From assembly GCA_013214025.1 (NCBI GenBank), contig JABSRN010000170.1:1-64000 (forward strand): 64,000 bases of DNA, given 5' to 3'. Position 1 is the first letter of the stretch, and every line of letters begins with the position of its first letter. Below, in pieces: positions 25,697-34,564 of this stretch. The translations under genes and the position numbers were made by a program. The DNA comes from Polyangiaceae bacterium. Its GTDB lineage: Bacteria; Myxococcota_A; Polyangia; Polyangiales; Polyangiaceae. The notes under the pieces are model-generated. The model was not told where the DNA came from. It saw nothing but the letters and a program-made list of their open reading frames with translations, and ran no database searches.

Positions 25697-27808
25697 GTGT
25701 ACTACTACGCCAAAGACGCGAAAGAGATCGGTCCCCTAAGCGGTGACGAGCTGATGGCTTTGGCCGAGCAAGGTGAGTTTGACTCGCAGGTCTACATCCG
25801 ACCTGCGGATTCGGACATGTGGAAACTGGCTGACGGGGTGTTGGCCGAATTGCGTGGATACCAGCCGGCGGGCGCTGCGGGGCCAGCGGTGGGTAGGGGC
25901 TTCTCCGCAGCAGATTACGCGCGAAAACCAGCAGAAGCGACCGAGGCCGGCACACCCGACGGCGTCGGACAGCCAACAGCGCGCTCTGGTCACGGCACAG
26001 TGCCGGGACACCAGGCGCCGGTAGTCGTTCCCGAAGGGGTTGCTGACGGGGACGCCGCATCGCCAGTGCCCGTGCCCGAACCGCCGCGTACCCAACCCGG
26101 TGGCGTGACTCGGATCGTGGCCGCTCCTGCGCTCCATCTAGCGGCGCCTGGGGATGCAGCGGCAGGCGGGGGAAACCCCAAGCCGAATTCGTCAGCAGGG
26201 ATCCCTTCCTTGTCCATCCCCGAACCGGCCTTCGGCAGCATCGCCGCCCAGGCCGCCGCCGTCCGGGCGCCCATCGACCCGACGGCACCGGCACTCGAGC
26301 CATCGCCCGCTATCGCCTACAGCGAGACGACGAGCCTGGCGTCTCCGGATTTCGGCGGAGAGCTGATCGTCGGGAACGACCCGGGCATTGCTTCTGCCAT
26401 GACTAGAAGCCTACCGGCGACGGAACGAAGCTTGGAAGATGGAGACGCCCGGCCTGTGGCTCCTGACGCCCAGTCCTCCGAGCAGAGTGAAGGCATGATT
26501 TCCATAGCTATGTCCGCGGATGTGGTACCGTTCGGTGGCGCCAGTTCGGGTGCCGCGATTCCCGGTGCCGCGATTCCCGGAGCGTTTGGTGCCATAGGGA
26601 TCCAGGACAGTTCTCCCTCCTCTGACGCGGAAGCGATGTCCCAGACCGCGACCGATCCGAGCGCAGGGCTCTCCCAGCTGGAAGACACATCGCCGTTGCT
26701 TGATTCGGACGCGGAAGCGGTGCCCTTGAGCCTCGACGATGATGCCGCGACGCGGGAAAGTGCCCGCTCGTCGGAGTCCCCGCCGGAGCCGCCCATCGTC
26801 GTGGGTATGGTGGACCGGCCTCGCGCTGGGGTCCCCGCTAGCGGCGTCCCCGGTGGAGTGCCGCCTACGCGCCCGTCCATCTCTGGTGAGCGGGCGATGC
26901 GTTCGGCCTTGGGTTCCGTCGATGCTTTCCACAGCTCGCCCCATATTCGAACCGCCTTGCTGACCGCGATGATTGCAATCGTTGTCGTGGTTTTGATTGT
27001 GGTGGCTCGCTCTACCGCCGACTTGCAAGGGGACTTGCCAGACTCCGGTGTCACCAGCACTGAGATCGTGACACTGACGATTGATGACGGGGAGGCGGTC
27101 ATCCGCGGCATCACACAAAGCATGCGAGGCCAAGTCAAATTCGAGCACGCCATGCACACCGAGCTAACGGGCATCGACGAGACGCACTATCGATTTGTTG
27201 TGCGTCAAGACAAGATGGTGAAAGCATTTTCCATCCACGGCCTCATACAAAGCGATCAATCCGAGCCCGGAGCATTGAATGGGGAATCGATTTTCTTCAG
27301 TTCGGCCGGCGATGGCTGGGAAGGCGTTCTGGAAGGGAGTGACGCGACCGATTTACAGCGGGACCTGGTCGCGGGGACTCGATTTGACCTTCGGGAGAGC
27401 TACCCGGGAATCGCTTGGCCGGGAAAGTCGTGGGAGCCTCCACCTTCCTTGTTCTGCTCTCGCTATGGCATCAGTCGAGGGTGCGATGGGTATGTATCCA
27501 TGACTCTCGTCCGCTTCGTACAATTTCGCGACGAACGATGCGCAGAGATCAGCTTCGACGCTAACCTGAAGGGTAAGTCGCGACGCTTGAATGCCGAGCT
27601 CAGCGTTAGCGGCACAATTTATCGCTCCCTGGAGAGTCACCTCGATCTGAGCTCCGAGGCGAGCGGCATGCTGAGACTCAGCGGTGTTTATGCGACCGGT
27701 GCGGAGAACGCCCAACTGAGCATATCGGGCCCTGTGACGGTAAAAACCCGCGCTTCGATCGGCGGCGCTTTCGGTGACTCGAAGCAGCCGGCAGCGGAGA
27801 CGCCGTAG
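25697..27808 (+). CDS. GYF_2-domain membrane protein of unknown function
   Basis: A 703-residue protein. Residues 1-50 form a GYF_2 (DUF4339) domain: YYAKDAKEIGPLSGDELMAL, with the Trp in MWKLADG. About 380 residues of Pro/Ala/Ser-rich low complexity follow. One membrane helix lies near 420-440 (LTAMIAIVVVVLIVVA). The C-terminal 260 residues are a soluble, probably extracytoplasmic beta-rich domain with no family I recognise. GYF_2 domains are thought to bind Pro-rich partners inside the cell, so this could carry a cytoplasmic signal to an envelope domain. GTG start. It ends 19 bases before the alcohol dehydrogenase that leads the cofG-cofH run, so it may be the first gene of that operon. Confidence 0.65.
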   Translation: MYYYAKDAKEIGPLSGDELMALAEQGEFDSQVYIRPADSDMWKLADGVLAELRGYQPAGAAGPAVGRGFSAADYARKPAEATEAGTPDGVGQPTARSGHGTVPGHQAPVVVPEGVADGDAASPVPVPEPPRTQPGGVTRIVAAPALHLAAPGDAAAGGGNPKPNSSAGIPSLSIPEPAFGSIAAQAAAVRAPIDPTAPALEPSPAIAYSETTSLASPDFGGELIVGNDPGIASAMTRSLPATERSLEDGDARPVAPDAQSSEQSEGMISIAMSADVVPFGGASSGAAIPGAAIPGAFGAIGIQDSSPSSDAEAMSQTATDPSAGLSQLEDTSPLLDSDAEAVPLSLDDDAATRESARSSESPPEPPIVVGMVDRPRAGVPASGVPGGVPPTRPSISGERAMRSALGSVDAFHSSPHIRTALLTAMIAIVVVVLIVVARSTADLQGDLPDSGVTSTEIVTLTIDDGEAVIRGITQSMRGQVKFEHAMHTELTGIDETHYRFVVRQDKMVKAFSIHGLIQSDQSEPGALNGESIFFSSAGDGWEGVLEGSDATDLQRDLVAGTRFDLRESYPGIAWPGKSWEPPPSLFCSRYGISRGCDGYVSMTLVRFVQFRDERCAEISFDANLKGKSRRLNAELSVSGTIYRSLESHLDLSSEASGMLRLSGVYATGAENAQLSISGPVTVKTRASIGGAFGDSKQPAAETP

Positions 27809-27827
27809 TTGCTGGTCAAGGGCCGAG

Positions 27828-28859
27828 ATGGAGCGCGTTAGACTTACTGAGTTTGGGTGGGAACACTCATTGGTCACGGAAACCATGTTGGAGTTGCCCC
27901 ATCCGACGGGGCAACAAGTGCTGATCGATGTGGAAGCATGCGGTATTTGCCATCTTGATTTGATCACCCGAGAGGGCCGCTTGCCTTTCGTACCGCTGCC
28001 TGTGACTTTGGGGCACGAGGCGGTGGGGCGGATCACTAAAATTGGCGATGACGTTTCCGAATTTTCCGTCGGGGATCGTGTGGGGACGCTTTATCGCGAG
28101 ACCTGCGGTGAGTGCAGCCAATGCACGGTCGGCGACGAGTCCTTGTGCGAGGCTGCGAGCCACGTTCTTGGAGTGTTGGCGGATGGAGGATACGCGAGTC
28201 AGCTGCTGATGCCGCAGTCGGGACTGTTTCGCGTTCCGGAATCGCTGCCGCCTGAGCACGCAGCACAGCTGCATTGTCCCATGGGCACTACCTATCGTGA
28301 CCTGAAAGTCTTGGCCGGGGTGAGGCGAGGGCAGAGAGTCTTGGTTACCGGGGCGAATGGTGGTTGCGGTGCGGCGGGGGTCCAGATCGCCTCCAGGTTA
28401 GGGGCCGAGGTGATAGCGGTGGTTCGGGATTCGCGACACGTCGAGTCCTTACTAAGCTTGGGTGCCAGCCGTGTGGTGGTCGATCCAGGCTCGACGTTCC
28501 ACAAGAATCCTGCGGCGCTCGCCATCGATGTGGTGCTCGATACGGTAGGCCCGCCGACATTTAACTCATCGCTCCGATGTTTGCGCCGTGGTGGCACTCT
28601 CGTGGTCATTGGGAATGTCGACCCGGAACGGGTTTCTGTGAACTTGGGCTATCTGGTGACATCCGCGATTCGTGTGATCGGCGGCAGTGGTGCGACCCGG
28701 GCGGAAGTCGAGGAACTCTGTGCGCTGCATGAAGAATCGCCATTTCAGTTTCTTGTCGCCTCAGTGTTTCCCTTCTCTGAGGCGGATCAAGCCCAGCGTA
28801 AGGTCAAGGCAGGGGGGCTTTGCGGTCGCGTCGTTCTTGTGCCATCCCCGACGGCGTGA
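27828..28859 (+). CDS. Zinc-dependent alcohol dehydrogenase
   Basis: A 343-residue MDR-family dehydrogenase. Catalytic zinc ligands are Cys in ACGICHLD (about 36) and the His-Glu pair in LGHEAVGR. The structural zinc site is CGECSQCTVGDESLC. The nucleotide fold has GANGGCGAAGVQIA. It oxidises alcohols or reduces aldehydes with NAD(P); substrate unknown. ATG at 27828 is used; the frame extends upstream into the previous gene. Its TGA overlaps the GTG start of cofG (GTGA), so translation is coupled to F420 biosynthesis, an unexpected partner. Confidence 0.88.
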   Translation: MERVRLTEFGWEHSLVTETMLELPHPTGQQVLIDVEACGICHLDLITREGRLPFVPLPVTLGHEAVGRITKIGDDVSEFSVGDRVGTLYRETCGECSQCTVGDESLCEAASHVLGVLADGGYASQLLMPQSGLFRVPESLPPEHAAQLHCPMGTTYRDLKVLAGVRRGQRVLVTGANGGCGAAGVQIASRLGAEVIAVVRDSRHVESLLSLGASRVVVDPGSTFHKNPAALAIDVVLDTVGPPTFNSSLRCLRRGGTLVVIGNVDPERVSVNLGYLVTSAIRVIGGSGATRAEVEELCALHEESPFQFLVASVFPFSEADQAQRKVKAGGLCGRVVLVPSPTA

Positions 28860-30019
28860 AGTCTGGGTCCAGCGAACTTAGCCCCCAGCAAGCGCTTGCT
28901 CTCGCAACCGTGTCCGGCGCAGAACGAGAACGCCTGCGGCGACGGGCGGCCGACTTGCGTGACGAAGCGTGGGGGACACAGCTCACCTTCTCGCCGAAGG
29001 TATTTTTGCCGCTTACCAACCTGTGTCGGAACCGTTGTAGCTACTGCTCGTTTCGGAAGTCATCGGGCGATGCGGGGGAGTGGACCATGACGCACTCCGA
29101 GGTCGACGAATGGTTGGCCCGCGCCGCCAGTCAGGGATGTTGCGAGGCGTTGATTTGCATCGGCGATCGGCCCGAGACAGCTTTCCCTGCTTACGCCCGC
29201 ACTCTGTCTGCGATGGGTCATCGGAGTACGGCGGATTATCTGGTGTGGGCGTCGGAACGAGCGTTGAGCTACGGTCTGTTGCCGCACACCAATGCGGGCA
29301 TTCTTTCGGTTGAGGAAATGGCCCGGCTCCGTCCCAACAACGTCAGCATTGGCCTGATGTTGGAGAACATCAGTTCGCGCCTCTGTGAAAAGGGCATGCC
29401 CCATTACGAGGCTCCGGACAAACGCCCCGAGCGTCGCATGGCCATGTTACGGGAAGCCGGCGAGCTGGCGATTCCCATGACTACGGGCATTCTTGTGGGT
29501 ATCGGCGAGACACCGACGGAGCGGGTCGAAAGTCTATTGGCGATTCGCGAGCTTTCCCGTCGCTATGGTCACATTCAAGAAGTGATTGTTCAGAACTTCA
29601 CCGCCCGCCCCGAAATATCCATGAGTGATGCGACTGAGGCGGCGGATGAAGAATGGTCTCACGCAATCGTGTTAGCCCGCTTGATTCTGGATCCGGAAGT
29701 CAGCGTGCAGGCCCCACCCAATCTCAACGCTGGCCGTACTGAGCTACTCGTGCGTTCCGGAATTAACGATTTTGGCGGCATCTCGCCGGTGAGCGTAGAC
29801 TACATCAACCCCCGACACCCCTGGCCATTGCTCGAGGCCCTGCACGAATCGGTGGAAGGGCTCGGCTATCAGCTGGTTCCGCGACTTCCCATCTACCCGC
29901 GCTACATGACGCCGCAGTTCCTAGACTCGGGACTTCAGGGGCCGTTGCAAGAAGCTCGCGTGGGTTTGCGCATGCCGAAACGGGAGCACGCGGACCGCGT
30001 GAGCTTCGGGGTGCTGTGA
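28856..30019 (+). CDS. cofG: FO synthase subunit 1 (radical SAM)
   Basis: A 387-residue radical SAM enzyme. With CofH it joins 5-amino-6-ribitylamino-uracil and tyrosine into the deazaflavin FO, the chromophore of coenzyme F420. The cluster motif is C57-RNR-C61-SY-C64 (CX3CX2C). Other family blocks are PLTNLCRNRCSYCSF, TTGILVGIGET and QNFTARP. Length is normal for a CofG (actinobacteria often fuse CofG and CofH as FbiC; here they are separate). Start GTG at 28856 overlaps the ADH stop. Its own stop overlaps the cofH start in the same GTGA manner. Confidence 0.93.
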   Translation: MKSGSSELSPQQALALATVSGAERERLRRRAADLRDEAWGTQLTFSPKVFLPLTNLCRNRCSYCSFRKSSGDAGEWTMTHSEVDEWLARAASQGCCEALICIGDRPETAFPAYARTLSAMGHRSTADYLVWASERALSYGLLPHTNAGILSVEEMARLRPNNVSIGLMLENISSRLCEKGMPHYEAPDKRPERRMAMLREAGELAIPMTTGILVGIGETPTERVESLLAIRELSRRYGHIQEVIVQNFTARPEISMSDATEAADEEWSHAIVLARLILDPEVSVQAPPNLNAGRTELLVRSGINDFGGISPVSVDYINPRHPWPLLEALHESVEGLGYQLVPRLPIYPRYMTPQFLDSGLQGPLQEARVGLRMPKREHADRVSFGVL

Positions 30020-31296
30020 GTTTGCCGAATTCGACAACTACGGCGTTGGCTCAGGCTTCGGAGCCGTGTCGTGCGGTGCTGGAGCGATGCCTCGACGGGG
30101 AAGAACTCGGCGTGAACGATGCCGTCACGCTGTTGTCTGCGTTTGCTTCTGATCTGGACGCGCTGGGCGCCGTGGCGAATCATCTGCGCTCGGAGCAGGC
30201 CGGCGACGTCGCCAGCTATGTGATCAATCGAAATATCAATTTTACGAACGTCTGCATCAAGTCCTGTAAATTCTGTGCATTCTCTCGAGTCCACCGATCG
30301 GAGGAAGGCTATTTTTTGCCCAAGGTAGAAATACTGCGCCGTGTATCCGAGGCGGTGGACTATGGAGCGACCGAGGTGTGCCTCCAAGCCGGGCTGGCGC
30401 CGAGCATGGATAGCGGCTTCTATTTGCGCTTGATTGAGGGCATTCGCGATCTCCACCCGGAGCTCCACATTCACGCCTTGTCGCCCGAAGAGCTGAAGCA
30501 TGGGGCTCAGCTGACCGGACAAAGCATTCGGGAGTTCTTGGTGGATCTCAAATCGGCGGGTCTGGGCACCATCCCCGGCACCAGTGCTGAAATCCTAGAT
30601 GATGCCGTTCGCGCCCGACTCAGCGGTGGCAGAATTACAACTCAAGAGTGGATAGACGTAGTGAGTGCAGCCCACGAACTGGGCATCCGCAGCTCGGCGA
30701 CCATCATGTTTGGTCATTTGGAGGCGCCCTCCCATGTAGCGGCTCATCTGGCGAGCCTGCGAACGCTGCAGCGGCGCACAGGTGGTTTTACCGAGTTCGT
30801 TCCACTGTCGTTTGTCTCCAGTGAGGCTCCGCTGTATTTGAAACAGCTCGTTCCCGGAGTGCGCGCTGGGCCGTCGACCGACGAGCTGCTGGCGGTCTAT
30901 GCCGTGTCGCGACTCATGTTGGGTCGAGAATTTGTGAATCTGCAGGCTTCCTGGGTGAAGCTTGGGCTCCCGATGGCCACGCGGCTCTTGCAGTGGGGAG
31001 CCAATGACCTAGGCGGGACGCTGATGAATGAGAGCATCTCAACGGCGGCGGGGGCTGACCACGGGCAGTTTCTCCGACCCACGCAGCTTCGCTCTGCGAT
31101 CGCCGCCGCCGGACGCACGCCCATCCAGCGAGACACGGTGTACAGGGAATTACGGCGATTTTCTTCGGACGAACTGGGCCCCTCGGATCGGCTCGACGGC
31201 GTGACTTCAGCGAGTCACTTTGGTTCCCTGGAGGCTCTCACGCGAGGCAAACAGTTTCGCTACGAGCTGGGCCGAGAGCCGCAGCTTCGGCGTTGA
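30016..31296 (+). CDS. cofH: FO synthase subunit 2 (radical SAM)
   Basis: A 426-residue radical SAM protein, the tyrosine-activating partner of CofG in FO synthesis. The cluster motif is C80-IKS-C84-KF-C87 within NFTNVCIKSCKFCAFSR. CofH/MqnC-like blocks follow: ALSPEEL, GLGTIPGTSAEIL, ATIMFGHLE and TEFVPLSF. The N-terminal 60 residues match the short helical lead of CofH. GTG start at 30016 overlaps the cofG stop by four bases. It converges on cofC with only 21 bases between the stops and no clear terminator hairpin. Confidence 0.93.
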   Translation: MSLPNSTTTALAQASEPCRAVLERCLDGEELGVNDAVTLLSAFASDLDALGAVANHLRSEQAGDVASYVINRNINFTNVCIKSCKFCAFSRVHRSEEGYFLPKVEILRRVSEAVDYGATEVCLQAGLAPSMDSGFYLRLIEGIRDLHPELHIHALSPEELKHGAQLTGQSIREFLVDLKSAGLGTIPGTSAEILDDAVRARLSGGRITTQEWIDVVSAAHELGIRSSATIMFGHLEAPSHVAAHLASLRTLQRRTGGFTEFVPLSFVSSEAPLYLKQLVPGVRAGPSTDELLAVYAVSRLMLGREFVNLQASWVKLGLPMATRLLQWGANDLGGTLMNESISTAAGADHGQFLRPTQLRSAIAAAGRTPIQRDTVYRELRRFSSDELGPSDRLDGVTSASHFGSLEALTRGKQFRYELGREPQLRR

Positions 31297-31317
31297 GCGC
31301 GCACTCCGACCTCAGGC

Positions 31318-31920
31318 TCAGAGCCACGATGGACGGTCCCGCGACAATTCTTGCCAATCCGCCGGGCCGTCGAGATCGAAGGCGAGGCCCGGACGAAGTA
31401 ATTCGCGAACCTGGAGGCCGAGGCGACGAGTCGCGTGTTGGTGCAGTGCGAAGCTACGCCTGTTTCCGAAGCGCGTGGGGAATCGGACACCAGCACGAAG
31501 GCCGAGTACGTTTGTGCCGTCTCGGGTTCGGTCCGGGCAGAGCGTCACATCGGCATTGTTCAGCTCTGCCGTGAGCACCGCGAGGTCATTTGCGCCGAGC
31601 CGGGGCAAGTCGGACATCAATACGATGACGCTGCTCTGAGCGGGTAGCTCCCGAATGCCCTGGTCGATTATATCGCCGAGAATCGGGTGGGGCTCGCGGT
31701 TGCATACGATGTTGCAGCCCAACCGCTTCGCTGCTGAACTCACGACGGGGCATTCCGTGGTGACGACCACGCCATCGACAATTGGTTGGGCTCTGAGCTG
31801 CTCAACGGTGCGTCGAAACAGGGCCTCTGCGAGTTTGGCGCGCTCGGGTGCGTTGAGTACACCGGTCAGTCGTGTCTTGGCTCGACTGAAGCTTTTCGTC
31901 GGTACCAGGGCCCAAATCAC
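31318..31920 (-). CDS. cofC: Phospho(enol)pyruvate/2-phospholactate guanylyltransferase
   Basis: A 200-residue nucleotidyltransferase of the CofC/FbiD family. It makes the activated three-carbon linker (lactyl- or enolpyruvyl-diphospho-guanosine) that CofD attaches to FO. N-terminal nucleotide-binding motif: PTKSFSRAKTRL. Further block VLMSDLPRL supplies metal-binding Asp. Whether the natural substrate is 2-phospholactate, PEP or 3-phosphoglycerate cannot be read by eye. Start GTG at 31920 overlaps the cofD stop (GTGA), making it the last gene of the cofE-cofD-cofC run. Confidence 0.9.
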   Translation of the reverse strand: MIWALVPTKSFSRAKTRLTGVLNAPERAKLAEALFRRTVEQLRAQPIVDGVVVTTECPVVSSAAKRLGCNIVCNREPHPILGDIIDQGIRELPAQSSVIVLMSDLPRLGANDLAVLTAELNNADVTLCPDRTRDGTNVLGLRAGVRFPTRFGNRRSFALHQHATRRLGLQVRELLRPGLAFDLDGPADWQELSRDRPSWL

Positions 31921-32840
31921 TTCAAGCTACTTTCCGTAAACTCGAGAATCCGATCGGCGAGGCGCCGGCTGTCATCTCGGGTCTTCATGATGGTGCTGGT
32001 TCGCAGGCTCTGCACGGAGAGAGCATCGCTCGGTTCACCGCTCTCCATGATCATCGCGTCGAGGCACTCGCCGTAGTGGCGGGCGACGGCCGCCGGCGAG
32101 GGGGCTTGCCCGGACAAGTCGCGAATCATTTGTGCTAAAGGCCCCTTGACGGCTTCGCCATGAACGATGGGGCTCACCGCGATCACGGTGGGACGCTCGA
32201 GCAAGTTGTCCATTTTAGGCAGCTGCAGTATGGGATCGATGGATACATAGGGATTCGAGGGAGCGATCACGACGAGATCAGCGGCGGCGAGGGCCTCCTG
32301 AACTTGGACGGACGCATTGGCACCGTATGCCCAAGAGATATCGCGAACGGTCGGTTTCGCCTGATGTTTTACGAACCACTGTTGGAAGCTGAGGGGGCCC
32401 CAATCTTCAGTCATCAATACGGAGGCGCAGCTGTCATCGCTCATAGGCAGGAGTGAGCAATGGACACCCAGCGAGGACGCTAAGCCTTGGGTTACGCTGG
32501 TGAGGGAGTGCCCCTCGCGAAGGCGCTGGCTGCGCATGAGATGGGTCGCTAGATCGCGATCGCCGAGGGCGAACCAATCCTCTCCGCCATAACGCTTCAC
32601 CATGTCGAGAGCTTCGAAACTTTCTGTCTCCAGACCCCAGCCGCGCTCCACCGGCGCCAAGTCGGCGAGGCTGTACATGACGGTATCTAGGTCAGGACAT
32701 ATCTGAAGTCCCCAGTGCTCGAAGTCGTCCCCCGTGTTAACGATCAGGGTGAGCTCATCCTGCGAAAGGGCATGATACATGCCGTGAGCCAAGCGAGCGC
32801 CCCCGACGCCTCCGCACAACATCACAACTTGGCGGCTCAT
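31917..32840 (-). CDS. cofD: 2-phospho-L-lactate transferase (LPPG:FO transferase)
   Basis: A 307-residue CofD/FbiA protein. It transfers the phospholactyl or phosphoenolpyruvyl group to FO, giving (dehydro-)F420-0. The N-terminal glycine-rich motif is [13 protein letters not shown]. Family blocks [33 protein letters not shown], and [16 protein letters not shown] are all present. Length is normal. ATG at 32840 overlaps the cofE stop (ATGA), and its own stop overlaps the cofC start. Cytoplasmic. Confidence 0.93.
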   Translation of the reverse strand: MSRQVVMLCGGVGGARLAHGMYHALSQDELTLIVNTGDDFEHWGLQICPDLDTVMYSLADLAPVERGWGLETESFEALDMVKRYGGEDWFALGDRDLATHLMRSQRLREGHSLTSVTQGLASSLGVHCSLLPMSDDSCASVLMTEDWGPLSFQQWFVKHQAKPTVRDISWAYGANASVQVQEALAAADLVVIAPSNPYVSIDPILQLPKMDNLLERPTVIAVSPIVHGEAVKGPLAQMIRDLSGQAPSPAAVARHYGECLDAMIMESGEPSDALSVQSLRTSTIMKTRDDSRRLADRILEFTESSLK

Positions 32841-33679
32841 GTCCCGCCCCGCAGGTACAAATCATCGTCGGCATCGCGGCATAATTGCCCCGCCGAGCTG
32901 TTGTCATCCGTTAGGAAGCGTATTCCGCGCACCAGTACCACGGCCCGGCCCTCTGCAGCCTGACCCGCTACCAGATCGGCGGCGGCGGCGACCTGGTCTG
33001 CCAGGGCCGTGGTCGTGTGTTCCAGGGGCCGACCGAACAAGTCTTCGCTACCGCGGGCGTCGACGATTGCGGGCAGAGCGGCGACGCCCAGCGCCGCGCC
33101 CACGGTGCCTAGGCGAAATGGGCGCCCGAGGGAGTCGCTGATGACTACGGCCAGTCGTTTCCCGGTGCCCTTCACCAAGCTTTCCAGTATGCGGCGGGCG
33201 CTGGCGTCGGGGGCTTCCGGCAAGAGCAGCACCCATTGGGCGCGGGGGTCGTCGTTGTCGTGGGGCATGGCGTTACTGGCATCGATGCCGGCGTTGGCCG
33301 AGACATGTCCCAAGTGGCTGCGTACTATCAGTACGTCCGGCGCTCGGCGCGACACCTCGGTGGACTCCTGAAGTACGAGTTCGCATAGACTGGCGTCCTT
33401 GCCGGTCTGTCGGGCGAGGATACTCGCCTGAGGCGAGGGTTTCACGGTGTTGAGATCTCGAAAGCGGCCTTCGGCCCTCGATACCACTTTGGAACTGACC
33501 ACCAAAATATCGTCGTCTTCCAATTGGAGATCTGTACGCACGAGCGCGTCACGGATGAGTTCCGCCAAGTCCGCGCCTTCGGAGATCAATCCCAGACCAT
33601 CGAGAGCACGAAGGCTCAGCTGACTCGCACATTGGGCTTGCGCTGCGTCGGAGTCGGTATCGGGAGTTACAGAGGCCAT
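32837..33679 (-). CDS. cofE: Coenzyme F420-0:L-glutamate ligase
   Basis: A 280-residue GTP-dependent ligase that adds the gamma-linked glutamate tail to F420-0. CofE blocks: ILVVSSKVVSRAEGR, GHVSANAGIDASNA, AVVISDSLGRPFRLGTVGAALG. Length corresponds to the single-domain archaeal/proteobacterial CofE. The FMN/nitroreductase-like C-terminal domain of actinobacterial FbiB, which reduces dehydro-F420, is absent. ATG at 33679 is the first gene of cofE-cofD-cofC; the first 20 residues are variable, so a later start is possible. Its 215-base upstream region is shared with the divergent npdG. Confidence 0.92.
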   Translation of the reverse strand: MASVTPDTDSDAAQAQCASQLSLRALDGLGLISEGADLAELIRDALVRTDLQLEDDDILVVSSKVVSRAEGRFRDLNTVKPSPQASILARQTGKDASLCELVLQESTEVSRRAPDVLIVRSHLGHVSANAGIDASNAMPHDNDDPRAQWVLLLPEAPDASARRILESLVKGTGKRLAVVISDSLGRPFRLGTVGAALGVAALPAIVDARGSEDLFGRPLEHTTTALADQVAAAADLVAGQAAEGRAVVLVRGIRFLTDDNSSAGQLCRDADDDLYLRGGT

Positions 33680-33894
33680 CGCTTGGGGTGCCAGTCGGCT
33701 CCAGGCTTCTCTAACGCTAGGGGTTCCGAGCGTCCACTATCCCGATGGTGCCGCGCTGGACCCTCGAAATACCAGCGTCTCGCCGACCTGAGCTGTGGCG
33801 ATCACTGAAATCAGAGGTGATGGCGAATAACCGCCGGTCCCTAGGGATTTTTTTGGGGTGGGTCTTTTGGACGCGCGCCAGTACAACGCGGTTC

Positions 33895-34545
33895 ATGAAG
33901 ATCGGAATTATCGGCGGCACGGGTAAAGAAGGTCGGGGTATTGGCGTTCGCTGGGCAAAGGCGGGGCACGAGGTTCGCTTGGGGTCCCGGGACGCCGCTC
34001 GCGGGCAGGCATCAGCCGATGAACTAGCCGCCAAATATGGGGTAGAGCTTACGGGTGGCTCCAACAGCGAGGCCATCAGCAGCGCGCAAGTCGTTCTGCT
34101 GAGCGTTCCCTACGGCGCTCATCGCGACACGCTAACGGCGCTCGCGGGGGAGCTGGCTGGGAAAGTATTGATCGATATCACGGTGCCGCTCAAGCCCCCC
34201 AAGGTACGGGAAGTGCATCTACCGGAAGGCACCAGCGCGGCACTGGAAGCGCAAGCTCTGTTGCCAGACACAATCGTTGTGGCGTCTCTGCACCATGTCA
34301 GTTCTGCCCATCTGGCCGATTTGGATCATCGCATCGATTGCGATGTACTGGTTTGTTCGAACGACGCAGACGCACGCACCACGACTGTGAAGCTACTCGA
34401 TGACTTGGGCGTCCGCGGCATCGACGCCGGCTCGCTCAAGAACGCTGTCGCCCTTGAGTCACTGACGCCGGTCCTGTTGCATATCAACAAGCATTACAAA
34501 GGGCCCGGTGCGGGTATTCGAATAACCGGATTGTCCCAAGACTGA
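33895..34545 (+). CDS. npdG: NADPH:F420 oxidoreductase
   Basis: A 216-residue Rossmann enzyme of the NpdG/Fno family, exchanging hydride between NADPH and F420. N-terminal dinucleotide motif: [20 protein letters not shown], followed by GSRDAARG, which fits NADPH selection. Later blocks [17 protein letters not shown] and VVASLHHVS match the F420-binding face. I start at the ATG at 33895, which begins exactly with the first beta strand; the open frame extends back to 33745. It is divergent from cofE and convergent with the LLM gene. This gene shows F420 is used for redox in this organism, not merely made. Confidence 0.92.
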   Translation: MKIGIIGGTGKEGRGIGVRWAKAGHEVRLGSRDAARGQASADELAAKYGVELTGGSNSEAISSAQVVLLSVPYGAHRDTLTALAGELAGKVLIDITVPLKPPKVREVHLPEGTSAALEAQALLPDTIVVASLHHVSSAHLADLDHRIDCDVLVCSNDADARTTTVKLLDDLGVRGIDAGSLKNAVALESLTPVLLHINKHYKGPGAGIRITGLSQD

Positions 34546-34564
34546 CGCCGAGCGCGGCTGCTGG

